This document shows positions 9,221 to 20,144 of a stretch of 64,000 nt of DNA, one piece after another; the stretch's first letter is position 1, and each line of letters begins with the position of its first letter. Source of the DNA: Paracoccaceae bacterium (GTDB lineage Bacteria; Pseudomonadota; Alphaproteobacteria; Rhodobacterales; Rhodobacteraceae). The position numbers and the translations under genes are program-made. The notes beneath the pieces are model-generated. The model worked only from the letters and a program-made list of their open reading frames with translations, made no database searches and was not told the DNA's origin. The stretch covers positions 1 through 64,000 of the forward strand of contig JAOGIM010000007.1 in NCBI GenBank assembly GCA_028150825.1, read 5' to 3'.

Positions 9221-11050
9221 TTAATAACCACTATCTGTTGTAAGGACGAAATGCCCATCTGAAATTTTCTTATATTCAGAAGGTTCAGAAACATAATCTA
9301 AACTATGCACTGGGGATGGTATCTGTTTGAAATTTAGATCTTTTTCAATTTTACGCTGACGTGGATCAGCAATTGGAACTGCCTTCATCAAGGCCTGTGT
9401 GTATGCGTGTTGAGGGTTTTCAAAAACTTTAGAGCGGGGTCCTATTTCAACGATACGACCCAAATACATGACACCCACATCGTGACAAACACGTTCTACA
9501 ACCGCCATGTCGTGGCTGATAAATAGAAAAGAAATACCAAATTCCGACTGTAACTCCATCATCAGATTTAAGACTTGCGCCTGAACAGATACATCAAGCG
9601 CACTGACGGCCTCATCTGCAATAATCAGTTTTGGATTAAGCGCAAGAGCCCGCGCAATAGCGACCCTTTGCCTTTGTCCCCCAGAAAGTTCATGAGGGTA
9701 GCGACGCAAAAAACTAAGCGGAAGTTCAACACGCTTGAAGAGCATCTCAACCCGTTCTGTCAAGGTATGCCCTTTGTGCGTTCCATAATTCAACATCGGC
9801 TCTGCAACCTGATCCATCAGCAACATTTGTGGGTCAAGCGATGCAAATGGGTCTTGGAACACCATCTGCATATCACATCGCGCGGCGCGCAGACCTTCCT
9901 TACTCATCTCCAAAATATTTTCGCCATCTATATTCACTTGACCCGACATCGGCGAGACAAGCCGCAAAATCGATCTACCCACTGTCGACTTACCGCATCC
10001 AGATTCACCAACCAGTGCGAGCGTACGACCCCTCATCAAAGTAAAAGAGACGTCTTCCACAGCATGTACACTTGATACTGTTCGCCTAAGGAGACCACCA
10101 GACATCGGGAACCGCGTTACAAGGTTTTTTACTTCTAAAAGGGGTACATCTGTCCCTACCAAAGGGGCAAGCGTATAATTATTATCACCCAGAAGTCGCA
10201 TTCGCTCGGGATATGGCTTACCGCGCATTTCTCCCAATTTAGGAACGGCCGCCAAAAGGGCCTTCGTGTAGTCATGCTGTGGATTTTCAAAGATCTGCTC
10301 AACAGTGCCCTCTTCAACTTTGTTACCCCGGTACATAACAACAACGCGATCAGCCATTTGGGCTACAACCGCCATATCGTGAGTGATAAACATAACCGCC
10401 GTTCCGGTTTCGCGTTTCAACCGATCAATCAATGCCAAGATTTCAGCTTGGATTGTCACATCCAGCGCAGTTGTTGGCTCATCTGCGATTAGAAGCCGAG
10501 GTTCGCATGCCAAAGCCATAGCAATGACCACTCTCTGGCGCATGCCACCCGACAATTCATGCGGATATTGAGACAGGCGACTAGTAGGTTCAGGAATTCT
10601 TACTTGGTGTAAAAGCTCAAGAGCCCGAGACCTAGCCTTCGCTCGGGTCATTCTTTTGTGCACACGAAGCCCCTCGGTCAGTTGACGGCCAACAGTAAAA
10701 ACAGGATTGAGCGCTGTCATGGGTTCCTGAAAAATCATTCCAATTTCATTGCCACGAATCGTTTGCATCAAGCTTTGACGCGTATTTGCAACATCGATAG
10801 AGCCACCGGCCTTACGATCAAAAAACAATTTCCCACCTGCAATCTTACCACCGCCAAATTCAACAAGCCGCATCATCGACAAAGAAGAAACCGATTTTCC
10901 GGAGCCAGACTCTCCCACAATGCAGACTGTCTCCCTGGGATTAACTGAAAAAGAAACATCTTCGACTCCAACAACCTGGCCATCTTTCGTTTGAAATTCT
11001 ACTCTGAGATTTTCATATCGGGCAATCGGCTGGTTTGGTTCATCTAGCAT
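9221..11050 (-). CDS. Peptide ABC transporter ATPase, DppD-DppF fusion
   Basis: This 609-residue protein carries two complete ABC nucleotide-binding domains in tandem. The first has Walker A GESGSGKS, signature LSGGMRQR and Walker B LLIADEP. The second has [16 protein letters not shown] and LIIADEA. Both domains are followed by the oligopeptide-type C-terminal segment (the [10 protein letters not shown] and [10 protein letters not shown] repeats). It would energise the permeases encoded divergently at 13.1-15.0 kb with the binding protein at 11.3 kb. The fused arrangement is common in alphaproteobacteria. The divergent promoter region is 11051-11327. Confidence 0.95.
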   Translation of the reverse strand: MLDEPNQPIARYENLRVEFQTKDGQVVGVEDVSFSVNPRETVCIVGESGSGKSVSSLSMMRLVEFGGGKIAGGKLFFDRKAGGSIDVANTRQSLMQTIRGNEIGMIFQEPMTALNPVFTVGRQLTEGLRVHKRMTRAKARSRALELLHQVRIPEPTSRLSQYPHELSGGMRQRVVIAMALACEPRLLIADEPTTALDVTIQAEILALIDRLKRETGTAVMFITHDMAVVAQMADRVVVMYRGNKVEEGTVEQIFENPQHDYTKALLAAVPKLGEMRGKPYPERMRLLGDNNYTLAPLVGTDVPLLEVKNLVTRFPMSGGLLRRTVSSVHAVEDVSFTLMRGRTLALVGESGCGKSTVGRSILRLVSPMSGQVNIDGENILEMSKEGLRAARCDMQMVFQDPFASLDPQMLLMDQVAEPMLNYGTHKGHTLTERVEMLFKRVELPLSFLRRYPHELSGGQRQRVAIARALALNPKLIIADEAVSALDVSVQAQVLNLMMELQSEFGISFLFISHDMAVVERVCHDVGVMYLGRIVEIGPRSKVFENPQHAYTQALMKAVPIADPRQRKIEKDLNFKQIPSPVHSLDYVSEPSEYKKISDGHFVLTTDSGY

Positions 11051-11327
11051 TACGATTCTCTGTCCTCGGGCCCATTAAGGCTATCTACAGCAGCATCAGA
11101 ATGTCAAACTATTAGAGCAAAGTTTTGCAGAATTTGATTATTAAGTAAAAAAACAACCTAGCGCTTGCATTTTTTGAAAACTCTGTTTCGATAGCGCTTC
11201 GGGAATTTATGCGAAACCAGCCATTTATCAACAGTTGTAATTTTTTCCCATTCCATCGATAAACAATTTGGCAGGCCCATCCTGTCTTTAAACCGCAACT
11301 ACGAAATACCATTACTAGGAGGAATAA
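11051..11327. promoter_or_regulatory. Divergent promoter region of the peptide-uptake locus
   Basis: These 277 bases separate the ATPase start (minus) from the binding-protein start (plus) and must hold both promoters. The binding-protein gene has a strong ribosome site, AGGAGG at 11317-11322, five bases before its ATG. No operator could be identified. Confidence 0.5.
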
Positions 11328-13028
11328 ATGAAAATTAAATCACTTTTGCTGGGGGTTGTGGGATGCCTCGCATTTGCTCCAGCTAGCTTTGCAGATAGAG
11401 GATCTGACGGAAACGTCAGCATCATATATTGGCAAGCACCTTCAATTTTAAACCCATACCTATCTGGTGGAACTAAGGATATTGAATCTGCGTCTCTGGT
11501 AATAGAGCCCTTGGGGCGATTTGATCAAACAGGTGCTTTGGTGCCTTATCTTGCGGCCGAGATTCCAACCGTTGCCAATGGCGGTGTGAGCTCTGATCTG
11601 ACCTCCATAACATGGAAACTGAAAGAAGGCCTGAAATGGTCTGATGGTTCCGCGGTCACATCTGCTGACGTCAAATTCACTGCTGACTACTGCATGCATC
11701 CAGAAGGAGGCTGTGCTCAACTGGCAAAATTTGATGGCATAAGCTCAATTGATACTCCCGATGCACGTACAATTGTTATCAATTTCTCCGGGCCCAAGCC
11801 AAACCCTTATGCCGCGTTTATGGGCGGACAGGCACCAGTCATCCAAAAGGCACAGTTTGAAAACTGCATGGGTGCAAAAGCTCCAAATTGTACAGCCGAG
11901 AACTTTGGACCAATTGGCACCGGACCATTCGTTGTAACTGATTTCCGTCCAAATGACGTAATTCAGATGAAAGCTAATGAAAACTATCGGGATCCAAGCA
12001 AGCCCGCGTTTGCAACTCTCACTTTTAAAGGTGGCGGCGATGCAACAGGTGCTGGACGTTCTGTCCTTGAAACAGGCGAATTTGACTATGCTTGGAATTT
12101 ACAGCTTGCGCCCGAAGTTATCGCAAATATGGAAAAAGGCGGCAAAGGCGTTGCCATTGCTGGTTTTGGTCCTTTGGTCGAACGGCTTGAAATGAACCTG
12201 ACCGATCCTTCGCCATCTCTAGATGCAGACACACGTGCGACTCGCAAAGCACCGCATCCATTTCTTTCCGACATGAACGTACGCAAAGCGCTTTCAATGG
12301 CGATTGACCGTGAATTGCTTGTCGAAATAGGATATGGCAAAGCCGGTGGTGTGACCTGTGATCTGGTACCTGCACCGGAACTATACGCTGCAAAAAATGA
12401 CTATTGCATGACGCAGGATATTACTGGTGCAAACGCTCTGCTCGACAGTGCCGGTTGGGCAAAAGGCGCAGACGGTGTTCGTAGCAAAGACGGTGTTCGT
12501 ATTTCGATCCTCTATCAAACGTCAACAAATGCAGTGCGGCAGGATTTCCAAGCTTTGATCAAAGAGTGGTGGACACAAATCGGGGTCGAAACCGAATTGC
12601 GCAACTTGAACGCATCAGTCTTCTTTGGCGGCGACCCAGGATCTCCTGATACTTTCCAAAAGTTCTACGCAGACGTGGAAATGTATGCCAACACTTTTGA
12701 TGGCACTGATCCACAAAGTTATTTGGGTGCCTACCGTTGTGGCAATGAACCAAAGCCAGAAAGTCAGTGGCAGGGTGAAAATATCAACCGGTTCTGTGAC
12801 CCAGCTTATGATGCGCTACTCGATGAGCTTGCAAAGACAGGTGATCTGGCCAAACGTGGCGAAATTGGTATCAAGTTGAACAACATGCTGACAAAAGACA
12901 GCTACACTATTGTTCCGCTAGTTCACCGTGGTCGCGTTTCTGCCCATGCCAATTCTTTAGGAGGTGTTGTCCTTAATACGTGGGATTCTGAACTTTGGAA
13001 CGTTGCCGACTGGCATCGTATTAAGTAA
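11328..13028 (+). CDS. Peptide ABC transporter substrate-binding protein
   Basis: The 566-residue product is a family-5 extracellular solute-binding protein. Residues 1-22 form a typical signal peptide (positive start, hydrophobic core, cleavage likely after SFA). The mature part begins with the YWQAPSILNPYL segment typical of DppA/OppA-like proteins, contains WKLKEGLKWSDG (the family signature around the ligand site), and later VRKALSMAIDRE. It should bind peptides or similar solutes in the periplasm and deliver them to the two permeases downstream. It is the first gene of its operon, with a hairpin between it and the first permease that fits higher expression of the binding protein. Confidence 0.95.
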   Translation: MKIKSLLLGVVGCLAFAPASFADRGSDGNVSIIYWQAPSILNPYLSGGTKDIESASLVIEPLGRFDQTGALVPYLAAEIPTVANGGVSSDLTSITWKLKEGLKWSDGSAVTSADVKFTADYCMHPEGGCAQLAKFDGISSIDTPDARTIVINFSGPKPNPYAAFMGGQAPVIQKAQFENCMGAKAPNCTAENFGPIGTGPFVVTDFRPNDVIQMKANENYRDPSKPAFATLTFKGGGDATGAGRSVLETGEFDYAWNLQLAPEVIANMEKGGKGVAIAGFGPLVERLEMNLTDPSPSLDADTRATRKAPHPFLSDMNVRKALSMAIDRELLVEIGYGKAGGVTCDLVPAPELYAAKNDYCMTQDITGANALLDSAGWAKGADGVRSKDGVRISILYQTSTNAVRQDFQALIKEWWTQIGVETELRNLNASVFFGGDPGSPDTFQKFYADVEMYANTFDGTDPQSYLGAYRCGNEPKPESQWQGENINRFCDPAYDALLDELAKTGDLAKRGEIGIKLNNMLTKDSYTIVPLVHRGRVSAHANSLGGVVLNTWDSELWNVADWHRIK

Positions 13029-13045
13029 CCAACCTTCATCACGTA

Positions 13046-13072
13046 CTGCGCCGTTCCAATGGTTCGGCGCAG
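13046..13072 (+). promoter_or_regulatory. Intercistronic hairpin after the binding-protein gene
   Basis: CTGCGCCG (13046-13053) pairs perfectly with CGGCGCAG (13065-13072) around an 11-base loop, with one more A-T pair outside. There is no clean T-tract. Such hairpins commonly protect the upstream message from 3' decay or partially terminate, so the binding protein is made in excess over the permeases. Confidence 0.6.
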
Positions 13073-13107
13073 TTCTCTGTTGAAGTCATATTGTAAGGCA
13101 TTACTAC

Positions 13108-14115
13108 ATGCTGAATTTCACAATACGTCGTACTCTGATTTCCATACCGACGCTTTTGTTTATTAGTTTAATCATATTTCTTCTCCTTAACCTGGCGCCC
13201 AATGATCCAATGGCGCAAGTTCCATTAACAGTACCACCAGAAGTTAAAGAAAAAATGCGCGAGGCCCTTGGACTTGGACAACCGCTTTATATTCAGTTTT
13301 TCAAATGGCTTATTCAGTTTTTTTGGATAGAACCTCAAGTATTTTTTGACCACTTATTCGGTACGACTTTTTCAGAAGGTGATTTGCGTATCATTAGCTG
13401 GCAAACACGCAGCCCGGTGATGGACATCATTGTTCAGAGAATGCCCCAAACACTTTGGGTTGTGGGAATGTCCTATATTGTTGGCATTTTAATCGCACTG
13501 CCCATTGGAATATATTCAGCCTATCGGCACTATTCAGTCTTCGACCAAGCGGGCACTTTTGTAACCATGATCGGATATTCTATTCCACCGTTTTTTACCG
13601 GCCCTTTGGTCATCGTGATCTTTGCCGTTCAACTCGGTTGGTTACCCTCAACTTACGACACATTGCATGTCGTGATCGACTGGGACACCTTTGTCATTCA
13701 ATTCAAACAAATGATCCTGCCAGTGATGGTGCTAGCAATGCAGACAACAGCACAAATTAGCCGGTATATGCGGGCATCGATGTTGGACAACCTCAATCAA
13801 GACTATGTACGCACGGCTCGCGCCAAAGGTTTGAGCGAATGGACCGTCGTCATGATGCATGTTTTGCGCAATTCGATGATCCCAGTTGTGACTGTTATTG
13901 CACTCAACCTGCCAGCCATTTTTGGCGGCGCCATCATTACAGAACAAATCTTCAAGGTGAACGGCATAGGAGGGCAATTAATCGGTGCAATCTACTCCAA
14001 TGACCTTCCCACCGTACAAACGATTACATTCATGTTTGCTTTTTTAATCGTCTTTTTCAATCTTATTGCCGACTTGCTCTACGGCCTGCTTGATCCTAGG
14101 ATCCGCTATGACTGA
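13108..14115 (+). CDS. Peptide ABC transporter permease, DppB type
   Basis: This 335-residue membrane protein starts with a hydrophobic helix and the family segment LAPNDPM, and carries the BPD_transp_1 coupling (EAA) motif around DYVRTARAKGLSEWTV. About six transmembrane helices are visible. It forms the inner-membrane pore with the next gene product, coupled to the fused ATPase encoded divergently. The stop codon overlaps the start of the next gene by eight bases (ATGACTGA), which indicates translational coupling. A hydrophilic loop rich in Trp and Phe lies between helix 1 and the core, as in other members. Confidence 0.93.
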   Translation: MLNFTIRRTLISIPTLLFISLIIFLLLNLAPNDPMAQVPLTVPPEVKEKMREALGLGQPLYIQFFKWLIQFFWIEPQVFFDHLFGTTFSEGDLRIISWQTRSPVMDIIVQRMPQTLWVVGMSYIVGILIALPIGIYSAYRHYSVFDQAGTFVTMIGYSIPPFFTGPLVIVIFAVQLGWLPSTYDTLHVVIDWDTFVIQFKQMILPVMVLAMQTTAQISRYMRASMLDNLNQDYVRTARAKGLSEWTVVMMHVLRNSMIPVVTVIALNLPAIFGGAIITEQIFKVNGIGGQLIGAIYSNDLPTVQTITFMFAFLIVFFNLIADLLYGLLDPRIRYD

Positions 14116-15022
14116 AACCAACAAATCCCACACCCTACATAGCAAACCTCGCAGCAAATGGCGCGATGTGTGGTATCAATTTCGTAAACATAAAGGCGCA
14201 CTAATTGGCAGCATAGTATTTTTTACGATTGTAATAAGCGTCATGTTCGGCCCATTAGTATGGCCGTTTGAAGCCAACGAAATCAATATTCGCGCTCGGA
14301 ATCAAGGCCCAAGCTGGCTTCACCCCTTCGGAACAGATCAGCTTGGCAGAGACACATTCGCAAGAATGATTGCAGGTGGGCAGACATCAATTGCAGTCGG
14401 TCTGGCTGCTATGACGCTTTCATTACTGCTGGGGAGTTTCATCGGCGTGATGGCAGGTTACTATCGAAGGCTAGATGGGCTTTTAATGCGCTTTACCGAT
14501 TTATTTCTGTCTTTGCCGTTGCTGCCATTACTGCTGGTTATGATGCTGCTTTTTCGCGAACCTCTTAGCCAAGCATACGGACCAGAACGTGGTATGTTTG
14601 TCCTAATAGTTTTCGCAATTGGCGTGACTAGTTGGATGCCAACAGCACGTATTGTGCGCGGCGATGTTATGGCGCTTAAAGAACGCGAATTTATTTTGGC
14701 CGCTCAATCTATCGGTACGACGGATGCGAAGATCATTACCCGCCACATAATGCCAAATGTCCTATCTCCTATACTGGTCTCAGCCACACTAGGGATCGCA
14801 AACGCGATCATCACAGAGAGCGCTCTTTCGTTCCTCGGGCTGGGGTTTCCACCTGATTTTCCAACATGGGGAAGACTATTGAATGATGCGGTTGATTATC
14901 TTCAACTTTATCCCGAAAGGGTGATGTGGCCAGGCTTAGCAATCTCTTTGACCGTGCTGAGTATTAATTATCTTGGTGATGGTTTAAGAGACGCTCTTGA
15001 CCCACGCATCCGTGGACGCTGA
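14108..15022 (+). CDS. Peptide ABC transporter permease, DppC type
   Basis: The second permease has 304 residues from the ATG at 14108, which overlaps the upstream stop; an in-frame start 42 bases earlier lies inside the previous gene and is less likely. An N-terminal cytoplasmic segment is followed by one helix, the HPFGTDQLGRD motif typical of DppC/OppC, and the EAA coupling motif around EREFILAAQSIGTTD. The C-terminal end LGDGLRDALDPRIRGR is the classic family ending. It pairs with the preceding DppB-type permease. Confidence 0.93.
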   Translation: MTETNKSHTLHSKPRSKWRDVWYQFRKHKGALIGSIVFFTIVISVMFGPLVWPFEANEINIRARNQGPSWLHPFGTDQLGRDTFARMIAGGQTSIAVGLAAMTLSLLLGSFIGVMAGYYRRLDGLLMRFTDLFLSLPLLPLLLVMMLLFREPLSQAYGPERGMFVLIVFAIGVTSWMPTARIVRGDVMALKEREFILAAQSIGTTDAKIITRHIMPNVLSPILVSATLGIANAIITESALSFLGLGFPPDFPTWGRLLNDAVDYLQLYPERVMWPGLAISLTVLSINYLGDGLRDALDPRIRGR

Positions 15023-15053
15023 ATAAATACAAGAACACAAATTAAAATGAATA

Positions 15054-15090
15054 AGACCCCGCTTGGGCATATAATCTGCGGAGTTTATTT
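15054..15090 (+). terminator. Likely terminator of the peptide-transport operon
   Basis: GACCCCGC (about 15055-15062) pairs with GCGGAGTT (about 15078-15085) with one internal mismatch, and the right arm runs into TTTATTTTATT. It lies 30 bases after the last permease stop. The mismatch keeps confidence moderate. Confidence 0.5.
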
Positions 15091-16356
15091 TATTCCATAC
15101 AGGCTCTTATGCGACTTAATGCCCACCAGACGAGGGCTAGAATGGAAAGCGCTACCGTTGCCGTGAGGTTTCCTTTGCTAACGCCAAATACAGATGCAAA
15201 TTGGTAGAGAAGATATACTGCCAACGAAACTGAATAGTAAATGATCGCAACGACCGACAGACCTTCGACAGTTTTTTGGAGACGAAGCTGCAGATCAGCC
15301 CCTTTGTCCGTACTTACCAAAAGGCTTTGGTTCTGAGCCAAGAGTGCGACATCAACGCGCGTTCTCAAGAGATTTCCCCCAGGTCGCCCCGATCAGTCAT
15401 GTCCGTCAATCTGAGCTCAGTTGCTTTAACCGTCTGCATAGTAGGCTCATATCGGCGTGTGGTAAACTCTTGAAAGGTCTGAAGTCCTTGGAACCGCTCT
15501 TCTCGTAGCACTTGTCCACGCTGCGAGACGATGGCTTCATAGGCTTTGGTTGCGGCAAACCGAAACGCACTTTTTGCTGATTGACTTTCGAGTTCTGCGG
15601 AAACGCGCAGCAAAGCATGCAAAGTGGTTTCTGCCGAATTATCCCTTCCAGTCATATTAAAAATCAGCTGATTAATTTCAGCATCAATCCTATTCATTTC
15701 TCCAGACATTTCCTTGACCTTAGAAAACCCCAGCATCGACATAGACTTATAAGTTTCCAGCTCACAAATGCGCTGGACCACGCGCCCAACTCGACGGTTC
15801 CCGGCGCCCTGATCAACAAATAGTGCAAGTCGTAAGTGGCCGGCAGAATCTATGCGAAAATCACCGCCAGTCACGACGGCACTATCCAACATTGCAGTTT
15901 AAACAACGCTTTCCTGCACAAACCAGTCTTGTACCTTTTTTGAAATATCTTCTTCAGTCCCACGCGGTTCAACTCGAAGGATAATTGATGTAATCCGCAA
16001 ATGTTCAATTTCAGAAATCCAATTGGGGGATAAGCTTCAAATTTAACCGGATCAAAGGGACGCTCTGAAAGACCCACCCAAAATAAAATATATGTCAAAA
16101 ATTCGGTATGCTGTTCCCACTTTAAGCAATATTTTCCAATGTCTCCTAGATAATGTGCCGCATCCAGTTGGGGATGTGGCGCACCAAAACTATCCAACAG
16201 TTTGATCAGCAGCCCTTTGTCCGCATCTCTATCAAAGTCCTGCTCAGAGATTTGTTTTAGTGCTAAAAATGCAACTGTCCCAGTAGCTACCATCGAGGGA
16301 GCCGGACGCGTGTGAAGCTCGTTTGCAAGCTCATAGCGTAGCGTGTGATCCTGGAC
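15090..16356 (-). pseudogene. Broken DUF3422 membrane-anchored protein
   Basis: Three out-of-register pieces together reconstruct a DUF3422 family protein of about 420 residues: an N-terminal piece with LRYELANELHTRP, a middle piece with DFRIDSAGHLRLALF and ELETYKSMSMLG, and a C-terminal piece with RTRVDVALLAQNQ, VEGLSVVAI and two membrane helices. Lesions visible on the minus strand are: no start codon, with a TAG (16359-16357) where the initiator should be; a one-base loss near a CCCCC run at about 16025-16030; an in-frame TAA at about 15901-15899 just before the middle piece; and a frame change in a GGGGG run at about 15376. Two lesions lie in homopolymers and could be sequencing errors, but the nonsense codon and lost start cannot be explained that way. 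Confidence 0.85.
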
Positions 16357-16440
16357 CTAGTTAATAATTTATGCCTTTTGTCTTTTAGATGTTGTTAAAC
16401 CTAAATACTAGTTTATTGCCTAATTAACGCGCTTAACTAT

Positions 16441-16473
16441 AAACAAAAAAGGCCCACAAAATAAATGTGGGCC
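16441..16473 (-). terminator. Rho-independent terminator of pntAB
   Basis: Read on the minus strand, GGCCCACA (16473-16466) pairs perfectly with TGTGGGCC (16458-16451) around a seven-base loop and is followed by TTTTTTGTTT. It lies 24 bases after the pntB stop. Confidence 0.85.
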
Positions 16474-16496
16474 ACTAGCTCTCATAAGCAACAAGT

Positions 16497-17930
16497 TTAG
16501 TCTATTATTGATAGAAGTTTGTCCAGTGACTGCTTCGCATCACCATAGAACATGCGGGTATTTTCCTTAAAGAAGAGCGGGTTTTCGATACCAGAATAGC
16601 CCGTACCCTGACCGCGCTTTGATACAAAAACCTGTTTAGACTTCCAGCATTCCAGAACGGGCATACCGGCAATTGGACTGTTTGGATCATCCTGCGCAGC
16701 CGGATTTACGATATCGTTTGATCCAATCACGATTGCCACATCTGTTTGAGTGAAATCATCATTGATCTCGTCCATTTCCAAGACAATATCGTAAGGCACT
16801 TTGGCCTCGGCCAAGAGCACATTCATATGTCCGGGTAGACGCCCCGCCACGGGGTGGATCGCAAAGCGAACAGTCTTACCCTTAGCAATCAACCGCTTGG
16901 TCAATTCACTAACAGCCTGCTGCGCCTGAGCCACTGCCATCCCATAACCGGGGATTATAACCACGCTGTCGGCATCGTTTAACGCTGATGCCACTCCATC
17001 AGCTTCAATCGCAATTTGCTCACCATCGACCTTCATTTGGGGACCAGATTCTCCGCCAAAGCCACCTAGGATAACGGAAACGAACGACCGGTTCATCGCC
17101 TTGCACATTATGTAAGAAAGAATAGCACCAGAAGAACCAACCAAAGCTCCAACGACAATCAAAAGATCGTTCCCAAGAGAGAAGCCAATCGCGGCAGCCG
17201 CCCAGCCAGAGTATGAATTGAGCATTGAAACTACGACTGGCATATCCGCACCGCCAATACCCATAATCAAGTGATAACCGATGAACAGAGCCATCAACGT
17301 CATAACCGCAAGAGGTAACATTTCACCACTATTAAGGTACGCCAGTAATCCGAGTAAGGATATAATCGCTGCACCAGCATTAAGTGCATGCCCCCCAGGC
17401 AGTTTTGTTGCTGCTGAGCTGACTTTTCCAGCAAGCTTACCATAGGCTATTACGGAGCCTGTGAATGTCACAGCCCCAATAAAGATGCCCAAAACAAGCT
17501 CAACACGTAGAATGCTTAGTTCAACAAAAGGCTTTTTCGCAATAAGCGCAGCAAAGCCTTCTAGCGCTGCTTTTGCAGCTCCATCCATTTCAGAAACCCG
17601 CACCATTTCAAAATGAGCATTAAATCCGACAAAAACCGCCGCAAGCCCAACCAATGCATGCATACCGGCCACGAGCTCGGGCATCTGGGTCATCCCGACC
17701 TTGGACGCGAGCTGATATCCTACTAAGCCGCCAGCAGCGATAAGGATAAGCGACAAAGCCCAAAGACCCTGACCTGGACCAATAAGTGTTGCAAACGCTG
17801 CCAACGCCATACCAACTATTCCATACCAGACCGCTCGCTTCGCGCTTTCTTGTCCTGACAAACCGCCCAATGACAGGATGAAAAGAACTGCCGCTACGAC
17901 ATAAGCGGCTGTGGTAAATCCAAATTCCAT
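16497..17930 (-). CDS. pntB: NAD(P) transhydrogenase subunit beta PntB
   Basis: PntB is the membrane and NADP(H)-binding subunit of the proton-translocating transhydrogenase, which makes NADPH from NADH using the proton gradient. About the first 270 of 477 residues are a run of hydrophobic helices. The C-terminal domain III has the NADP-binding Rossmann motif [13 protein letters not shown] and the conserved NPLFFKENT...GDAK ending. It lies 15 bases downstream of pntA in the same operon and is followed by a strong terminator. Length matches E. coli PntB closely. Confidence 0.97.
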   Translation of the reverse strand: MEFGFTTAAYVVAAVLFILSLGGLSGQESAKRAVWYGIVGMALAAFATLIGPGQGLWALSLILIAAGGLVGYQLASKVGMTQMPELVAGMHALVGLAAVFVGFNAHFEMVRVSEMDGAAKAALEGFAALIAKKPFVELSILRVELVLGIFIGAVTFTGSVIAYGKLAGKVSSAATKLPGGHALNAGAAIISLLGLLAYLNSGEMLPLAVMTLMALFIGYHLIMGIGGADMPVVVSMLNSYSGWAAAAIGFSLGNDLLIVVGALVGSSGAILSYIMCKAMNRSFVSVILGGFGGESGPQMKVDGEQIAIEADGVASALNDADSVVIIPGYGMAVAQAQQAVSELTKRLIAKGKTVRFAIHPVAGRLPGHMNVLLAEAKVPYDIVLEMDEINDDFTQTDVAIVIGSNDIVNPAAQDDPNSPIAGMPVLECWKSKQVFVSKRGQGTGYSGIENPLFFKENTRMFYGDAKQSLDKLLSIID

Positions 17931-17945
17931 TAGTCCTATTTCCTC

Positions 17946-19517
17946 TTACGATTTTTGAAACATAGCGAGCATGCGGCGCGTTACCATAAAGCCGCCAAAA
18001 ATATTTATACCAGCCATAAAGACTGACGCCGCAGCAAGTATTACCACAAGGTACGAACCGGAACCGATTTGCATCAATGCACCCAGAATTATGATCGACG
18101 AAATAGCATTTGTCACTGCCATTAGAGGCGTGTGAAGAGAGTGACTTACATTCCAAATTACTTGGAACCCCACAAAAACAGATAAAACAAACACAATGAA
18201 GTGCTGCATAAAGCTAACAGGGGCGATCAATCCCAGACCCAATGTTAACGCACCGCCAATCACAAGAAGTGAAACTTGATTTTTGGTTTGTTGTTTAAAT
18301 GCGGCCATTTCTTCAGCTTGCAATTCTGCGCGCGTTTTCTCTTTTTGTTTTTCTTTCGGTTTTGCTGCTATCGCTTGCACCTTTGGCGGCGGTGGCGGGA
18401 ACGTTATGGCACCTTGGTGCGTTACTGTTGAGCCCCGTATGACATCATCTTCCATATTGTGGTTAACCTGACCGTCTTTTTCGGGAGTCAAATCACTCAT
18501 CATATGGCGAATATTAGTTGAATAGAGCGTCGAAGACTGCGCAGCCATACGACTTGGGAAATCAGTATAGCCGACGACTGTGACACCATTGGGGCTCACA
18601 ATTTTCTCGTCTGCAACAGTCAAATCGCAGTTTCCGCCACGTTCTGCAGCAAGATCAACGACGACAGATCCCGGTTTCATAAGAGCGACCATATCGGCAA
18701 GCCACAGCTTAGGTGCATCTCGACCCGGAATAAGTGCAGTTGTAATCACAATATCGATGTCTGGGGCTAAAGTACGGAACTTCTCGAGCTGCTTTTCACG
18801 AAATTCAGGACTTGACGGCGCTGCATATCCACCCGTTGACGCGCCATCCTGCTGATTTTCTTCAAAATCGAGAAAAACAAACTCTGCACCCATTGATTCG
18901 ATTTGTTCAGCAACTTCGGGACGCACATCAAACGCATATGTTATCGCACCAAGCGATGTTGCAGTACCAATTGCTGCAAGACCAGCGACACCTGCGCCTA
19001 CGACCAAAACTTTGGCAGGAGGTACTTTACCAGCAGCTGTGATTTGACCAGTGAAAAAGCGGCCAAAGTTGTTCCCAGCCTCAATGACGGCGCGATATCC
19101 CGCGATATTGGCCATTGAGCTGAGCGCATCCATTTTCTGCGCTCTAGAAATTCGCGGCACCATATCCATCGCAATGACTGAAGCACCCTGATCAGCGATC
19201 TTCGCCATTTGATCTTCGTTTTGTAGTGGATAGAACAATGATATTAGAGTCTTACCTTCAGTAAGCCGCTTTGCTTCTGTATCATTTGGAGGCCGAACTT
19301 TCGCAATGATATCCGATGCTTTCCAAAGTGCTGCAGGCGTCTTTACAATAGTCACGCCCACCTCTTTATAACGTGCATCGGGAAATCCTGCAGCTTTACC
19401 AGCGCCAGCTTCGACCAAGCATTCGTGACCAAGCTTTTGTAGCGCGAGCGCGCTTTCTGGTGTCATCGCGACTCTGGCTTCGCCTGAGCTTGCTTCTTTA
19501 GGTGTTCCGATTTTCAA
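17946..19517 (-). CDS. pntA: NAD(P) transhydrogenase subunit alpha PntA
   Basis: This is a full-length 523-residue PntA, with the NAD-binding domain I fused to the C-terminal helices rather than split into two proteins as in Rhodospirillum. The Rossmann motif [13 protein letters not shown] lies near residue 170, followed by the RPEVAEQ segment. A proline- and lysine-rich linker near residue 375 connects to three or four membrane helices at the end. It is the first gene of the pntAB operon. With zwf at 58 kb it represents the NADPH supply encoded in this window. Confidence 0.97.
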   Translation of the reverse strand: MKIGTPKEASSGEARVAMTPESALALQKLGHECLVEAGAGKAAGFPDARYKEVGVTIVKTPAALWKASDIIAKVRPPNDTEAKRLTEGKTLISLFYPLQNEDQMAKIADQGASVIAMDMVPRISRAQKMDALSSMANIAGYRAVIEAGNNFGRFFTGQITAAGKVPPAKVLVVGAGVAGLAAIGTATSLGAITYAFDVRPEVAEQIESMGAEFVFLDFEENQQDGASTGGYAAPSSPEFREKQLEKFRTLAPDIDIVITTALIPGRDAPKLWLADMVALMKPGSVVVDLAAERGGNCDLTVADEKIVSPNGVTVVGYTDFPSRMAAQSSTLYSTNIRHMMSDLTPEKDGQVNHNMEDDVIRGSTVTHQGAITFPPPPPKVQAIAAKPKEKQKEKTRAELQAEEMAAFKQQTKNQVSLLVIGGALTLGLGLIAPVSFMQHFIVFVLSVFVGFQVIWNVSHSLHTPLMAVTNAISSIIILGALMQIGSGSYLVVILAAASVFMAGINIFGGFMVTRRMLAMFQKS

Positions 19518-20144
19518 CGTTTCCGCCCCTTTTCCTCAGGTTCCAAAGCCTATTCCAACTATGGATATTCTTCCTATAATCAACGCACCAGAATGTGAAT
19601 GCTGCATTGTCAAACTGTCGATTCGCTAAGCTGCTTAAAAACTAGCTACATTTTCACAAAAACAAATCCTAAATCTGTATAGTTTAATTTGGAGAAGACG
19701 AAAGAAAATATTTATTATATATAACAAATACTTAAAAAATTCAAAAAATTCAAAAAATTAATTGATAATTAAATCAAAAGATCAATAGTGCGAAATGATC
19801 GAAGATTCTCCACTTTAATTATAATCATATTTTTTTAACGTCACATAATTTTAATTCAAAATTATGGATGATGCTTCTTTAAGATAAAATTTGTGCCTCC
19901 AAGATCTGCAGTTAGATGCCTCCGAATAAACATTTTCACACAGATAGAACAATTATTGTGCTCCTGCGAAGGCCATAATTCTCGTTTTGGACCTGCTTGT
20001 CTAGGATCAAACACAGGCCTCAATCTTGTGATAGACCAACCCTCCGCATGGAAGCTAAAAAGAATTGCAGGTTCTAATTTTTGACTTTGCACTTTGACCT
20101 ACTGCAGCGTAAACAAACTGTACAAAAAGAACCGGAGAATAAGT
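19518..20144. other. AT-rich divergent region between pntA and kynU
   Basis: About 630 bases separate pntA (minus) and kynureninase (plus). At 19734-19759 there are three near-perfect copies of AAAAAATTC in very AT-rich DNA, which may be an UP-like promoter element or simple low complexity. A small possible minus-strand gene lies at 19862-20092; nothing else is recognisable. Confidence 0.5.
19862..20092 (-). CDS. Possible small basic protein with CxxC, unknown
   Basis: An open frame of 76 codons starts at GTG with an AGG four bases upstream. The product is basic, with a NNCSICVK segment (CxxC) in its centre followed by MFIRRHL and an upstream RPVFDPRQAGPKRELW stretch. This composition looks more protein-like than the overlapping opposite-strand frame. 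I do not recognise the family and no function is suggested. Against it are the rare start codon and the position in a promoter-like gap. Confidence 0.35.
   Translation of the reverse strand: MQSQKLEPAILFSFHAEGWSITRLRPVFDPRQAGPKRELWPSQEHNNCSICVKMFIRRHLTADLGGTNFILKKHHP

Noticed and set aside
19734-19759. Three AAAAAATTC repeats as possible iterons of a replication origin
   Set aside because: Only three short low-complexity copies with no DnaA boxes or replication gene nearby; simple AT-rich promoter DNA is more likely.
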